From contig JAXGMN010000056.1 in NCBI GenBank assembly GCA_040768665.1, positions 18,194 to 82,193 of the forward strand: 64,000 nucleotides of DNA, read 5' to 3'. A program made the position numbers and the translations under genes. Below, one piece after another: positions 36,226 through 44,514 of the stretch (position 1 is the first letter of the stretch; every line of letters begins with the position of its first letter). The notes under the pieces are model-generated. The model saw only the letters and a list, made by a program, of their open reading frames with translations. It searched no databases and had not been told where the DNA came from. This stretch comes from JABWBD01 sp040768665. GTDB taxonomy: Bacteria; Planctomycetota; Planctomycetia; Pirellulales; Thermoguttaceae.

Positions 36226-37965
36226 TTATTGAACGGTGTCGTAGCCAATCGGTCCCAGGAGCCCGGGCATAGCCCCTCTCTTGGAGCCCGCGGAAGCCGT
36301 CGCGGGCAGGCGCTGCGGTTTGGCAGGAATTGGCCGATTCGCCGGCCTGACGACTTGGGCGCTACGCGACGTCGCCATCGGGTTTACCTGGGTCCCCGCC
36401 GCCGGCGCACCGGGCCCCGTTTGTCCGCTAGGGCCGGGCAAAGGAGCCGCTGCGGGCGGCTGCACCGGCGATTGGAGAATCATTCCCGGCGCCATCCCGG
36501 GCATTGGTTCGCCGCCACACTCGTTGCAGCCCGCTCCCTCGCAGGCCGTGCAGCAGTTAGGTACCTCAATGTGACGCTTGAGAAACAGCTCGCAGTCGCT
36601 GGGACTCGACGTATTCATCCCTGGGCCACACGGGGGGATTTGCGACGGATCGACGCCCGCAATCAATTCCGGGGTCACCAGGATCAGCAGTTCGATTTCG
36701 TTCCGTTCCTCCCGTACTTTTCCGAAAAGGGTGCCGACGTATGGAAGCTCTCCTACCCAAGGCAGACCGCGACGGATCGCTTCCGTCCGCTCCTGAACGA
36801 GACCTGCGATTGCCAACGTTTGCCCCGCTTTCAGCTCAACGCCGGTTTCGACCGTCCGTACCCGCAGCGCCGGAATTCGATAGTTGTCCAGGAGCACGGA
36901 CCGCGATGGGTCAATCTCGCTGACACGCGGGCGGATTTCCAAACGGATCTGGCCGTTGCCCAACACGATGGGTACGAAGTCGAGCTGTGTGCCGTAGGGT
37001 TTCCATTCAATGCTGACGGTTCCCAGGCTCTGCGGAACGAGTACCGGGATTTCGCCGCCGACGTTGAACGCCGCCGGTCGCCCGCTAACGGTAACAAGGG
37101 TCGGCTCGGCCAGTACTTTGGCGAGTTGATCTTGCCGCAAGGCCTCCATGACGCCGAAAAAGGCGCTCGATCCGTTGACCACGTGAAATCCGAAGCTCTG
37201 ATCGGCAGACAAAGTCGAGGTGATCTCCGAGACCCCGCTGACACCGCCATTTCCGGCAAGGCCGGACGACGCCGCTGCCAAGAGGCCGCTGACTGTGGAA
37301 TAGGCGGCCGTGTGGTCGCCCAGCACCGACCAGTCGAACCCCAAGCTCCGCAATTTCGTGCGGGAGATCTCCATCACCTTGACATGCAGCAGGACCTGCT
37401 GCACGCCGCCGACGGTAATGTTGTTAATGACCTTCGGGTAATACTCTTCGGCCAATTGCACAATGCGGCCGACGTGCTGCGGCTGGTCGACGTATCCCGA
37501 AATGAGCACGCCCTGAGATACGGGTTTGACCTGGAGCGCTGCGTTGGGAAACTCGGTCTGCAACAGCAGCATCAGTTCCCGCGCATCGCCAAAAACCAGG
37601 ACGTCGACGGTATAGATGCGGTCGTTCTCGTCCCAGAGATTCACCTGGGTGACGCCCGGCTTCTTCGCGAACACCTGGATCTGGTTCGGCGAGAGGGGGG
37701 TCAACTCAAGAATGTCGGGATTGTTGACTTGCGCCTGGGGAATCTTCTTTTCGAGCGTGAGAATGCGGCTCGTGGAAACGGTCATTTCGAGCCGTTCGGA
37801 CGCCGCGGCGATCTTATGGAGGATCGCCTGGGGCTGCGAGAAGGCCGTATCCGGGCCCTTTCCCACGCTTGAGACGGTTTGGGCGGTGGTCGTTGGGGCC
37901 GTTAAGGACAGAAGGGAAACGATCGCGGCCGGGGCGAGGCGGCCCCATGAACTTAGCTTAATCAT
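36226..37965 (-). CDS. cpaC: Tad pilus secretin CpaC/RcpA
   Basis: The outer-membrane ring through which the Flp pilus leaves the cell. The 579-residue protein has a signal peptide (IVSLLSLTAPTTTAQ), a pilus-and-flagella-type N-domain (residues about 55-135: MTVSTSRILTLEKKIPQAQV), a BON/secretin-associated repeat (GVLISGYVDQPQHVGRIVQL) and the secretin core (residues about 220-440: VLLHVKVMEISRTKLRSLGF, and later AEPTLVTVSGRPAAFNVGGE and LLILVTPELIAG). Oddly, the C-terminal tail after this is Cys-, Pro- and Gly-rich (CCTACEGAGCNECGG), not part of the ordinary secretin. The gene is 57 nt upstream of cpaE. Confidence 0.93.
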   Translation of the reverse strand: MIKLSSWGRLAPAAIVSLLSLTAPTTTAQTVSSVGKGPDTAFSQPQAILHKIAAASERLEMTVSTSRILTLEKKIPQAQVNNPDILELTPLSPNQIQVFAKKPGVTQVNLWDENDRIYTVDVLVFGDARELMLLLQTEFPNAALQVKPVSQGVLISGYVDQPQHVGRIVQLAEEYYPKVINNITVGGVQQVLLHVKVMEISRTKLRSLGFDWSVLGDHTAAYSTVSGLLAAASSGLAGNGGVSGVSEITSTLSADQSFGFHVVNGSSAFFGVMEALRQDQLAKVLAEPTLVTVSGRPAAFNVGGEIPVLVPQSLGTVSIEWKPYGTQLDFVPIVLGNGQIRLEIRPRVSEIDPSRSVLLDNYRIPALRVRTVETGVELKAGQTLAIAGLVQERTEAIRRGLPWVGELPYVGTLFGKVREERNEIELLILVTPELIAGVDPSQIPPCGPGMNTSSPSDCELFLKRHIEVPNCCTACEGAGCNECGGEPMPGMAPGMILQSPVQPPAAAPLPGPSGQTGPGAPAAGTQVNPMATSRSAQVVRPANRPIPAKPQRLPATASAGSKRGAMPGLLGPIGYDTVQ

Positions 37966-38089
37966 CCGTGAAATTCCTTATGCAATCCGGAGCCCGCCCG
38001 CGCAAGAGGCAGGGCGCTCGTCCATGTCCGTTCTCAGACCAATAAATCCTCAGTACCTGATTTCCAAACAGATTTGATAACTCAGACAA

Positions 38090-39238
38090 TTACTCGTCAC
38101 GATTGCCGGCTTGTTCGTCCGTTGCCGCCGGCTCGGCTTCCTGCTGCTCATCCCCTGCGGGCGCCCCCGGTTGCTCGCCGGAGGATACGGCCGGCAAATC
38201 CGGTTCTGCGGTTGGGACGAGCCCTGCCGCCGGCACGCCACCCACCTTCCACTTCACGATGGTCGACCGGTCTTCAGCGAGCGAATCGCCGAGCGGGGCC
38301 TCGAGGACGGTGTCGTTGACCTCGCTGCCCGCGAGGATCCGCATAGACCAGATGTCGGCCGACGCCGGCATGGCAACCTGGGACTGCGGTGCAGCTTGCG
38401 ACTTCTGGGCACCAAGTAATTGGAGGAAGTCGGTGGCGTCGCCCGACAAGGCCGGCTTCATGGCGCTGCTGTCCAGGAGACTCTCGCTGCCGCGGTCGCC
38501 CCCGTCGGCGATGCCGAACAGTTTCTGCGCAGATGCTCCCGCAACGGTCGTTTGCTCGTCGTCCTCTGGACTTCGCATCACCAGCCGGATTCTACCCAAC
38601 TCAGTGGCAAGCATGACTTTCTCCGCCTGCTCCGGAGTCACCAGCAGCGAGACGGTCTGGGCCTTCTGCGACTTATCGCCCTCATCGCCGGTGTCCAAAG
38701 CGAAGACGTCGTTCACCGCGAAGACTTTAATATCCTGGAGGAAGGTTCGCGTACATGTCTCCGGGATGTTTTTTGCCAGGCATTTCTCGAGGTGGACGAG
38801 GACATCGACGCGGTCCCCCGGCCGAATCAAGCTGGCGCCGCTGCTCACGGCGTCCACTTTCACCGAAACGACGCGGTAGCCCTTGGGGATCAGCCCCGTG
38901 GCACCTTGATCGCTGGCCCCTTTGCTCAGCAGCCAGTTGTCGAGAATGGGCGAACCCGAGACGATTTTCGTCTTTGGGCGGCGGCCCTCGATGTCTTCGA
39001 GCTTCGTAAGAGCTCCGGCAGGCACCTTGCCCTTGGGCCAATCTTCGAGCTTGACCACCTCGGGCGTGATCGGATCACCCATTGGAATGTCCGTCATGGC
39101 CACGAAAATCGATTCGGACTCGGCAGCCAGGGGTGCTGGCGCGGCGTTCCGGTTGGCCATGACCTTCGTGATACTGATCGACGCAACCAGGCCGCAGCCC
39201 AGGGCGAGCAGGAGTAGGACGATTGATTTAGGTCGCAT
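38090..39238 (-). CDS. cpaB: Tad pilus assembly protein CpaB/RcpC
   Basis: CpaB/RcpC is a periplasmic assembly factor with a SAF domain. The 382-residue protein has an N-terminal anchor (SIVLLLLALGCGLVASISI), the SAF motif MTDIPMGDPITPEVVKLEDW with GRRPKTKIVSGSPI, and the RcpC signature GYRVVSVKVDAVSSGASLIR then PGDRVDVLVHLEK. The C-terminal half is a Gly/Pro/Glu-rich, low-order tail that is longer than in classical CpaB. It lies 124 nt upstream of cpaC, a stretch holding nothing recognisable, and 63 nt after tadE. Confidence 0.93.
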   Translation of the reverse strand: MRPKSIVLLLLALGCGLVASISITKVMANRNAAPAPLAAESESIFVAMTDIPMGDPITPEVVKLEDWPKGKVPAGALTKLEDIEGRRPKTKIVSGSPILDNWLLSKGASDQGATGLIPKGYRVVSVKVDAVSSGASLIRPGDRVDVLVHLEKCLAKNIPETCTRTFLQDIKVFAVNDVFALDTGDEGDKSQKAQTVSLLVTPEQAEKVMLATELGRIRLVMRSPEDDEQTTVAGASAQKLFGIADGGDRGSESLLDSSAMKPALSGDATDFLQLLGAQKSQAAPQSQVAMPASADIWSMRILAGSEVNDTVLEAPLGDSLAEDRSTIVKWKVGGVPAAGLVPTAEPDLPAVSSGEQPGAPAGDEQQEAEPAATDEQAGNRDE

Positions 39239-39301
39239 GAGTCTCCCCGATTTGGCGTTCGACCGTGCGTGCCGGCCGACAGTCGCCGCCGGACACGAGT
39301 T

Positions 39302-39820
39302 CTACTGCACTGTCTCCCGACGCATCACGGTGGCGGCAGACAGCGTCTTCCCGCTCAAGAACATTGGCGATGGAAGCCAACTGACTTGATCGAAAGGAAT
39401 CGAGACGGAAACCGTGACAGGTTCGCCAAAACCAGCCGTATTCGGCGGATTAGGATTGATCGTTACGTTCGCACCCGCGACCGCCGCGCTAGACAGGTAG
39501 CCTTCGACGGCCGCCAACACTTCTGCGGTCGTCGTCCCGTCCAGGACGGCCAGCCTAGCCCCTTCCCGCGATCCATTCGTGATGATCTGTTGAACCATCA
39601 CCATCCGACCAAACTCGATCATCCCCAGAACCAGTAGGAAGAACAGCGGTGCCACGACCGCAAACTCGACCACGGCCGTACCCCGCCGATTCTTTCGGCA
39701 TAACCGACAAACTTTCTCCACTTTGAGATGTGCTTCGACGTCGAATTGGCCGGAGCGATCACAACTGGGGGGGGCAAGGGTTTCCCGCATTCCCCCTATA
39801 GGAATAGTAAGTAACCTCAT
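39302..39820 (-). CDS. tadE: TadE-like minor pseudopilin
   Basis: TadE-type pseudopilins help start and anchor the Flp pilus. The TadE signature is clear at residues about 45-92: RRGTAVVEFAVVAPLFFLLV followed by GMIEFGRMVMVQQIITNGSR and EGARLAVL. The Glu of VVEFA is the processing-linked residue of this family. About 40 N-terminal residues before it are unusual, so the true start may be internal; I keep 39820 because it overlaps the cpaA stop by 4 nt (ATGA) behind GGGGATG. The C-terminal sheet domain ends at VMRRETVQ. The final length is 172 residues. Confidence 0.88.
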   Translation of the reverse strand: MRLLTIPIGGMRETLAPPSCDRSGQFDVEAHLKVEKVCRLCRKNRRGTAVVEFAVVAPLFFLLVLGMIEFGRMVMVQQIITNGSREGARLAVLDGTTTAEVLAAVEGYLSSAAVAGANVTINPNPPNTAGFGEPVTVSVSIPFDQVSWLPSPMFLSGKTLSAATVMRRETVQ

Positions 39821-40389
39821 AGAAGCATCCCCATCGAGACAAAGTAGCCGATCGTTCCAATGGCAATCGGTATCCCGTAAGGCAGAAGAAGCATCGTGCT
39901 CTTCCGATCGGCCGCGATTGCCGACAGTTCATTCGGATTGCGGATGACCAGGATTTCCGTGAGAATGGCCCAGAACTGCATCTTGTGGTGCTGCCATTTC
40001 CGGCGAAATAGCACCATGATCACCGCGATCATTCCGCCGACGATCGCGGAGGCGAGAAACGCCCAGAAAGTGTGGGCGGCACCGGCCCATGCCCCCACTC
40101 CGGCCAGCAGTTTCACATCGCCAGCGCCCATGCCCCCGATAGCGTAGGCCGGCAGGAGCAGCGCTAACCCGACTGCCGTTCCGATGAGGCTCCAGCCCAA
40201 CCCAGGCCAGCCAAACACGGCCGCGCTGGCGATCCACCCGCTGATAATCATCGGAAAAGTAATCCAATTGGGCACCTTCAGCTTGCATCCATCGATGACC
40301 GCAGCGACAACCAGTACGATCGTCAACATCCAACTGACCAGGAGGACGAGCGAGTTCGCCGCAAAATCCCCGGAAATACCTTCAAGCAT
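39817..40389 (-). CDS. cpaA: Prepilin peptidase CpaA/TadV (A24 family)
   Basis: This membrane aspartyl protease removes the leader from Flp and TadE prepilins. The 190-residue protein from the ATG at 40387-40389 (GGAGAG 6 nt upstream) carries both catalytic motifs: AAVIDGCKLKVPNWITFP (first Asp) and GGMGAGDVKLLAGVGAW (GxGD second Asp). Hydrophobic segments lie before, between and after them. The frame is open upstream to 40611, but that part is not family-like. It overlaps tadE by 4 nt, confirming the operon. Confidence 0.93.
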   Translation of the reverse strand: MLEGISGDFAANSLVLLVSWMLTIVLVVAAVIDGCKLKVPNWITFPMIISGWIASAAVFGWPGLGWSLIGTAVGLALLLPAYAIGGMGAGDVKLLAGVGAWAGAAHTFWAFLASAIVGGMIAVIMVLFRRKWQHHKMQFWAILTEILVIRNPNELSAIAADRKSTMLLLPYGIPIAIGTIGYFVSMGMLL

Positions 40390-40445
40390 AGGGTTCTCTC
40401 CATCTTTCCTTGGAACGACGCCCGCGAAGAAGCCGGCGGGCGCCC

Positions 40446-40556
40446 TCAGGTATGAGCACAAAACAGGGCGCTGAACACGGCCACCACGAAGGTGAAGCAG
40501 TAGACCACCAACTGGAAGGCCCCTGTGATCATCTCGGGCGAAATGGCTGGCTGCAT
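40446..40556 (-). CDS. 36-aa single-span membrane peptide in the Tad operon
   Basis: A short frame too small for routine calling: starts at the ATG at 40554-40556 and reads MQPAISPEMITGAFQLVVYC, then FTFVVAVFSALFCAHT. One transmembrane helix covers residues 10-32. AGGAA lies 8 nt before the ATG, and the stop is 57 nt before cpaA. Similar micro-proteins could be pilin-like or accessory parts of the pilus machine. It has no Flp processing motif. The call rests on the ribosome site and context. Confidence 0.55.
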   Translation of the reverse strand: MQPAISPEMITGAFQLVVYCFTFVVAVFSALFCAHT

Positions 40557-40798
40557 GGCAGAATTCCTGTCTGGTCTCGCACTTCGTGCCGACCGCAGCT
40601 CTTTTTGCCACGGCCGATTCTCCAAAGAAAACTTAGGTCAAGAAAGCTCGCCGATCTGGAAAAATTTGCCGCCGACGCACGCTTTGAAGCAGGTCCAAAA
40701 ACCGCCAAGGGTTCAAGAAGCAGAGCAGCCCGGCTGCTGGCCATCCGATTCCCGTGATGTCTGGCCGTTGTCCGGTGGTAGCAGCCGGGCTGCTTGCG
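40557..40798. other. Spacer between flp terminator and the small membrane ORF
   Basis: No gene is seen. Two related hairpin words occur: cagcccggctgctgg (40725-40739) and cagccgggctgc (40782-40793), each partly self-complementary. A promoter for the cpaA-cpaE genes, active after partial termination behind flp, may lie here, but I cannot point to it. Confidence 0.35.
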
Positions 40799-40845
40799 AA
40801 AAAAAAGTCCCCCTCGGCATCCGTCGGGATTCCGAGGGGGTGGTC
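40799..40845 (-). terminator. Intrinsic terminator downstream of flp
   Basis: CCCCCTCGG and CCGAGGGGG form the stem (about 40809-40840). On the minus strand the stem is followed at once by ACTTTTTTTTCGC, a strong T-tract. It lies 70-115 nt after the flp stop, so it probably yields an abundant single-gene pilin transcript with partial readthrough into cpaA and the rest. Confidence 0.8.
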
Positions 40846-40914
40846 TTTCCGGCTCGTTCAGACCACCACGGCGATGCCGCGGAATCTGAATGCTCGAATA
40901 GCGGCAACGATCTC

Positions 40915-41097
40915 TCAGGGGCCGCCGCCGAGCTTGTCGGCAACATTCGAGAACGTCGTGTTCGCATTGGTGCCGATCGAAGTGATTGCCGTCAAGCAGA
41001 CGATGACGATTAACGCCAGCATCACCGCGTACTCGACTGCAGTCGGGCCGTCTTCTGAAACGAGGAAACGTTGCACCTTCATCGCGAGCGACTTCAT
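40915..41097 (-). CDS. flp: Flp-family type IVb major pilin
   Basis: The start is the ATG at 41095-41097, with GGGAGGAG 5 nt upstream, giving 60 residues. The Flp signature is plain: MKSLAMKVQRFLVSEDG, the leader-peptidase cleavage region after Gly, then PTAVEYAVMLALIVIVCLTA with the conserved Glu-Tyr pair and hydrophobic helix. The short C-terminus ends NVADKLGGGP. The mature fibre subunit is assembled by the Tad machine. It is the first gene of the locus and has its own terminator, consistent with high expression relative to the assembly genes. Confidence 0.94.
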   Translation of the reverse strand: MKSLAMKVQRFLVSEDGPTAVEYAVMLALIVIVCLTAITSIGTNANTTFSNVADKLGGGP

Positions 41098-41851
41098 ACA
41101 GCTCCTCCCAATCATCGGCTGCCCTATGCTTAAGGTGAAAACCGAAGGGCTAGCCGAAAAGGACCATTTTGGGTTCCGGCGGATGCCGCACCGAGATAAC
41201 TCGACGCCGGCCTGCAAGTGCATCCTCCGGATCCCAGGATTAGTTAAGTGCCTCTTCCCTCGTCACTCGCCGAAGCATTGAGCTGCTGTTACCAAATGGA
41301 TTGAGCAAACCCGCTGTGGTTGCCTCACGATGGCCTGAGGCCAGCGATCGGCATGATCCTTTCGGCAGCCAGGCTTCCGGCAGACGCCGGCCCTTGGCTT
41401 TGCGTCCCGGCCTTTCGACCGGTTTGCCTTTGTCGAGGACACGAGGCCACAGGCCATACTTTCGCGAGAGCATGCCGGCAATACAGTAATGATGTCTAGC
41501 ACCGGCCGAAAAGGGCTCTCGCAAGAGGTCGCGGCTTTACCGGCCGCTTCCCTGGAGACACTCGCTTGTTTCGCTTGCGTCTCCGTAATGAACCTTATGT
41601 CATATTCGCGGCATGTCAAACTGGGAAGTTTAGAAAAAGTTGCTGTTCGTGGGAATCTCTTGGAAGAAAGAACGCGACGTATCCGTCGCACTTGGAAAAT
41701 CGCTTGCAGATCGGTCCGGCCACATCCTGCGCAAGGGCTTATGCATCTTGGATTTGCGATCCGGCGAGTCCCCTGCGATGCCGGGCGCGGGCTGGACCGG
41801 GCCACCGGGGCGCAGCTTTCCGCATACCCCCGGCAGCGTTAGAATACCGAC
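41098..41851. other. Divergent intergenic region upstream of flp, no supported gene
   Basis: This 754-bp gap separates flp (minus) from the glycosyltransferase (plus). Frames on both strands (for example minus 41263-41805) are Arg/Ser/Cys-rich without recognisable family features or ribosome sites. The pilus promoter should lie in its left part. A GC-content dip at about 41590-41660 is the most promoter-like place. Nothing more can be supported. Confidence 0.5.
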
Positions 41852-42589
41852 ATGACTTTTCGAGCCCTCACTGCCCTGCCGGTCTACAATGAGGCCGCCA
41901 ATGTGATTCCGGTCCTGGACGAGGTCGTGCGCTACAGCCGCGAAGTGCTTGTGGTGGACGACGGCTCGACCGACGGCACCTCGGAGCTGTTGGCCGCGCG
42001 CAACGATATCCATCTGCTCACCCATCCATCCAACCGCGGCTACGGGGCGGCTCTGCGAACGGCCTTCGATTTTGTCGTGCGGGGCGACTACGACGTGCTG
42101 GTCACGATCGATTGCGACGGCCAGCATGAACCTCAGCGGATTCCCGAGTTTGTCGAAGCCGCGCGCGACGCAGACATCGTCTCGGGCAGCCGCTATTTGG
42201 AGAGCTTTCCGGGCGACAGCCGGCCTCCGGAGGCTCGCCGGCAGATCAACGAGATCATTACCCGCGAGGTCAATGAGGCGCTCGGCCTGAAGTTGACCGA
42301 CGCGTTTTGCGGTTTCAAAGCATACCGCGTATCTGCCCTTGAACGGATGGCGGTCACGGATCCCGGCTACGCAATGCCCCTGGAGCTTTGGGTCCAGGCG
42401 GCACGGCTTGGGCTGAAGATCATCGAGCTGCCGGTACCATTGATCTACCTGGACGAAAGCCGTTCGTTCGGGGGGTCGCTCGATGATGCCCGAACGCGGC
42501 TGGGCATATACCGCGACGTGTTCCGCAGGGCCCTCTCGGCCGCGGAGATGGTTTCGGCCCGGGAAAGGGATCGGGAAGCATCGCGATGA
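41852..42589 (+). CDS. Family-2 glycosyltransferase (dolichol-phosphate-mannose-synthase-like)
   Basis: A 245-residue soluble GT-A enzyme. It has the nucleotide-binding start ALTALPVYNEAANVIPVLDE, the VVDDGSTDGTSELL motif with catalytic metal-binding aspartates, SNRGYGAALRTAFDF, and the DCDGQHEPQRIPEF DxD region at about residue 88. Then comes SGSRYLESFPGD and a DAFCGFKAYRVSAL acceptor region. No C-terminal membrane span is seen. Such enzymes move a sugar from a nucleotide to a lipid phosphate or glycan. It overlaps the next gene by 4 nt (ATGA). Confidence 0.92.
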   Translation: MTFRALTALPVYNEAANVIPVLDEVVRYSREVLVVDDGSTDGTSELLAARNDIHLLTHPSNRGYGAALRTAFDFVVRGDYDVLVTIDCDGQHEPQRIPEFVEAARDADIVSGSRYLESFPGDSRPPEARRQINEIITREVNEALGLKLTDAFCGFKAYRVSALERMAVTDPGYAMPLELWVQAARLGLKIIELPVPLIYLDESRSFGGSLDDARTRLGIYRDVFRRALSAAEMVSARERDREASR

Positions 42590-44211
42590 CGACCGGCCTG
42601 GAACACGTGGAATATCGCCGACTCCGCACGCCCCGCGAAAACGGTGCCGCGCTGGTTGAGCCTCCTTTTCGGGAGGTGTCGGGCCTCGTCGATCACAACC
42701 GCGCCATTCAGCGTGGGGCCGATTACGACTTTCAGGGCCGAACGCTGCCCGAGCTGGCCGAGGCCGCCCGAGCGGAACTGCTCGCCGCGGCGTACGATTA
42801 CACTTCGATGTACCGCAACGTCGATCGGACGCCCTACGATTCGGCACAACCGCTCTTTCTGGCCGGGCACCAACCACAGTTGTTTCACCCGGGCGTGTGG
42901 TTCAAGAACTTCGCCCTGGGATGCCTTGCCCGGCAGCACCAGGCCCGGGCGGTGAACCTGGTGATCGACAGCGACACGATTAAAGGCGTGTCGATTCACG
43001 TGCCGGGCGGTTCGATCGCGCATCCGCGGCTGGCACCGGTGGAATTCGACCGCCCCGGGCCGGCAATCCCGTTCGAGGAACGCACCATCCAGGATCGGTC
43101 GGTTTTCGAGAGTTTCGGGCGTCGGGCGGTCGAGCAGATCCGGTCTCTCGTTCGACACCCTTTGGTCGAGCAGTACTGGCCGATGGTGGTCGCGCGCTCG
43201 GTCCAGACGGAGAATCTGGGCGAGTGCCTGGCGCAATCTCGCCACCATTTGGAAGGCTGTTGGGGGTCGTCGACGCTCGAGTTGCCGCAGAGCCGGGTCT
43301 GCGATCTGCCGTCGTTTGCCTGGTTCACGGCTCATTTGCTGGCCCATCTGCCGCGGTTGCGGATGATCTACAACGATGTGGTGAGCCATTACCGGCGGAC
43401 CCATCACATCCGCAGCACGGCGCACCCCGTGCCCGACCTGGCAGTGGACGACGAATGGCTGGAAGCGCCGTTCTGGATCTGGTCGCACGAAGCTCCTCGC
43501 CGCCGGCGGCTCTTCGCGCGGTGCATGGACGACGAGATCAAGCTGACTGACCGCGACCGGATGGAGCTGGCGTTGCCGCTGGCGCCGGAGACCGATGCCG
43601 CGGCCGCAGCCGACCGCTTGTTGGAGTTCAGCGCCCGAGGCATCAAGATCCGCTCTCGAGCGCTGGTGACCACGCTTTGGGCGCGGTTGGTGCTGGGCGA
43701 CCTGTTCCTCCACGGCATCGGCGGCGCGAAGTACGACCAGGTGACCGATGCGATCTGCGCCCAGTTCTTCGGGATCCAGCCGCCGAAGCACCTGGTCGTA
43801 TCGGCCACGCTCTATCTGCCGGTTGCGCACCGCAGGATGACGGAGGAGGATCTTCGTCGCGTCGACCGCCGGCTTCGCGACCTGGCTTACCACCCCGAGC
43901 GGATCATCGAGCAAGAGGGGCTCGCCGGCGGAGACGATGATCGTGCCGCGTTGATTGCGGCCAAACGCACGTGGATCCGGACACCGCAGACGCCGGAAAA
44001 CGCCGCCGAACGGTTTCGCGAGTTTCACCGCATCAACGAAGCGCTTCAGCCGTGGGTTGCCTCGGAGCGGGAGAGTCTGGTCCGGCGCCGCCAAGAGATC
44101 GAGAAATCGCTGCGGCGCGAGGCGATTCTTTCCTCGCGAGAGTACGGCTTCTGCCTCTTCCCGGAATCGACGCTGCGGGAGTTTCTCGACGGCCGGCTTC
44201 GGAGCTGCTGA
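42586..44211 (+). CDS. BshC-like protein of unknown function
   Basis: A 541-residue soluble protein. Near residue 90 it reads FLAGHQPQLFHPGVWFKNFA, followed by ARAVNLVIDSD, which resembles the GQQPGLF...K and conserved acidic region of BshC, the putative cysteine-adding enzyme of bacillithiol synthesis (a nucleotidyltransferase-like Rossmann domain followed by a long coiled coil). The C-terminal 60 residues are helical and charged, as in BshC. Overall identity appears low, so the reaction is not assured. It is translationally coupled to the glycosyltransferase; in the bacillithiol route BshA is a glycosyltransferase of a different family, so this pair may be a distinct pathway. The gene is intact, with clean codon use. 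Confidence 0.75.
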   Translation: MTTGLEHVEYRRLRTPRENGAALVEPPFREVSGLVDHNRAIQRGADYDFQGRTLPELAEAARAELLAAAYDYTSMYRNVDRTPYDSAQPLFLAGHQPQLFHPGVWFKNFALGCLARQHQARAVNLVIDSDTIKGVSIHVPGGSIAHPRLAPVEFDRPGPAIPFEERTIQDRSVFESFGRRAVEQIRSLVRHPLVEQYWPMVVARSVQTENLGECLAQSRHHLEGCWGSSTLELPQSRVCDLPSFAWFTAHLLAHLPRLRMIYNDVVSHYRRTHHIRSTAHPVPDLAVDDEWLEAPFWIWSHEAPRRRRLFARCMDDEIKLTDRDRMELALPLAPETDAAAAADRLLEFSARGIKIRSRALVTTLWARLVLGDLFLHGIGGAKYDQVTDAICAQFFGIQPPKHLVVSATLYLPVAHRRMTEEDLRRVDRRLRDLAYHPERIIEQEGLAGGDDDRAALIAAKRTWIRTPQTPENAAERFREFHRINEALQPWVASERESLVRRRQEIEKSLRREAILSSREYGFCLFPESTLREFLDGRLRSC

Positions 44212-44227
44212 GGCGCACCCGCCGTGT

Positions 44228-44256
44228 GCCCGTTCGCCGGGCAGCGATGAACGGGC
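44228..44256 (+). terminator. Probable terminator after the BshC-like gene
   Basis: GCCCGTTC (44228-44235) and GAACGGGC (44249-44256) form a perfect 8-bp stem, 16 nt beyond the stop, with TTGTTG a few bases later. The remainder of the gap to 44514 has no supported gene. AGGAGGACG at about 44501 is the ribosome site of the following gene. Confidence 0.45.
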
Positions 44257-44514
44257 GGCTTGTTGTGCCATCGATGGTCAAAGATCGATCAACCCTGGAC
44301 GTGCGGCAATGACGTTTCTTCCCTATTTCCTCTCCATTCGAACGGCTGTGCCTGCAAGCCCGCTTCGCAAGACCGACGAGAGCACCCCTGGACACCGAGG
44401 AGATGTTGCGGCAGAATCGGCAGAATCGGCAGGCTGGTGCGGACTCGCCAAGGAAATGTGACGGCAAGTCATGGCGGGTTGAACCGACCCGAGTAGCAGC
44501 AGGAGGACGATCGC

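Noticed and set aside
41263..41805. 180-codon minus-strand frame in the flp upstream region
   Set aside because: No motif, no ribosome site, and composition like a chance GC-rich frame.
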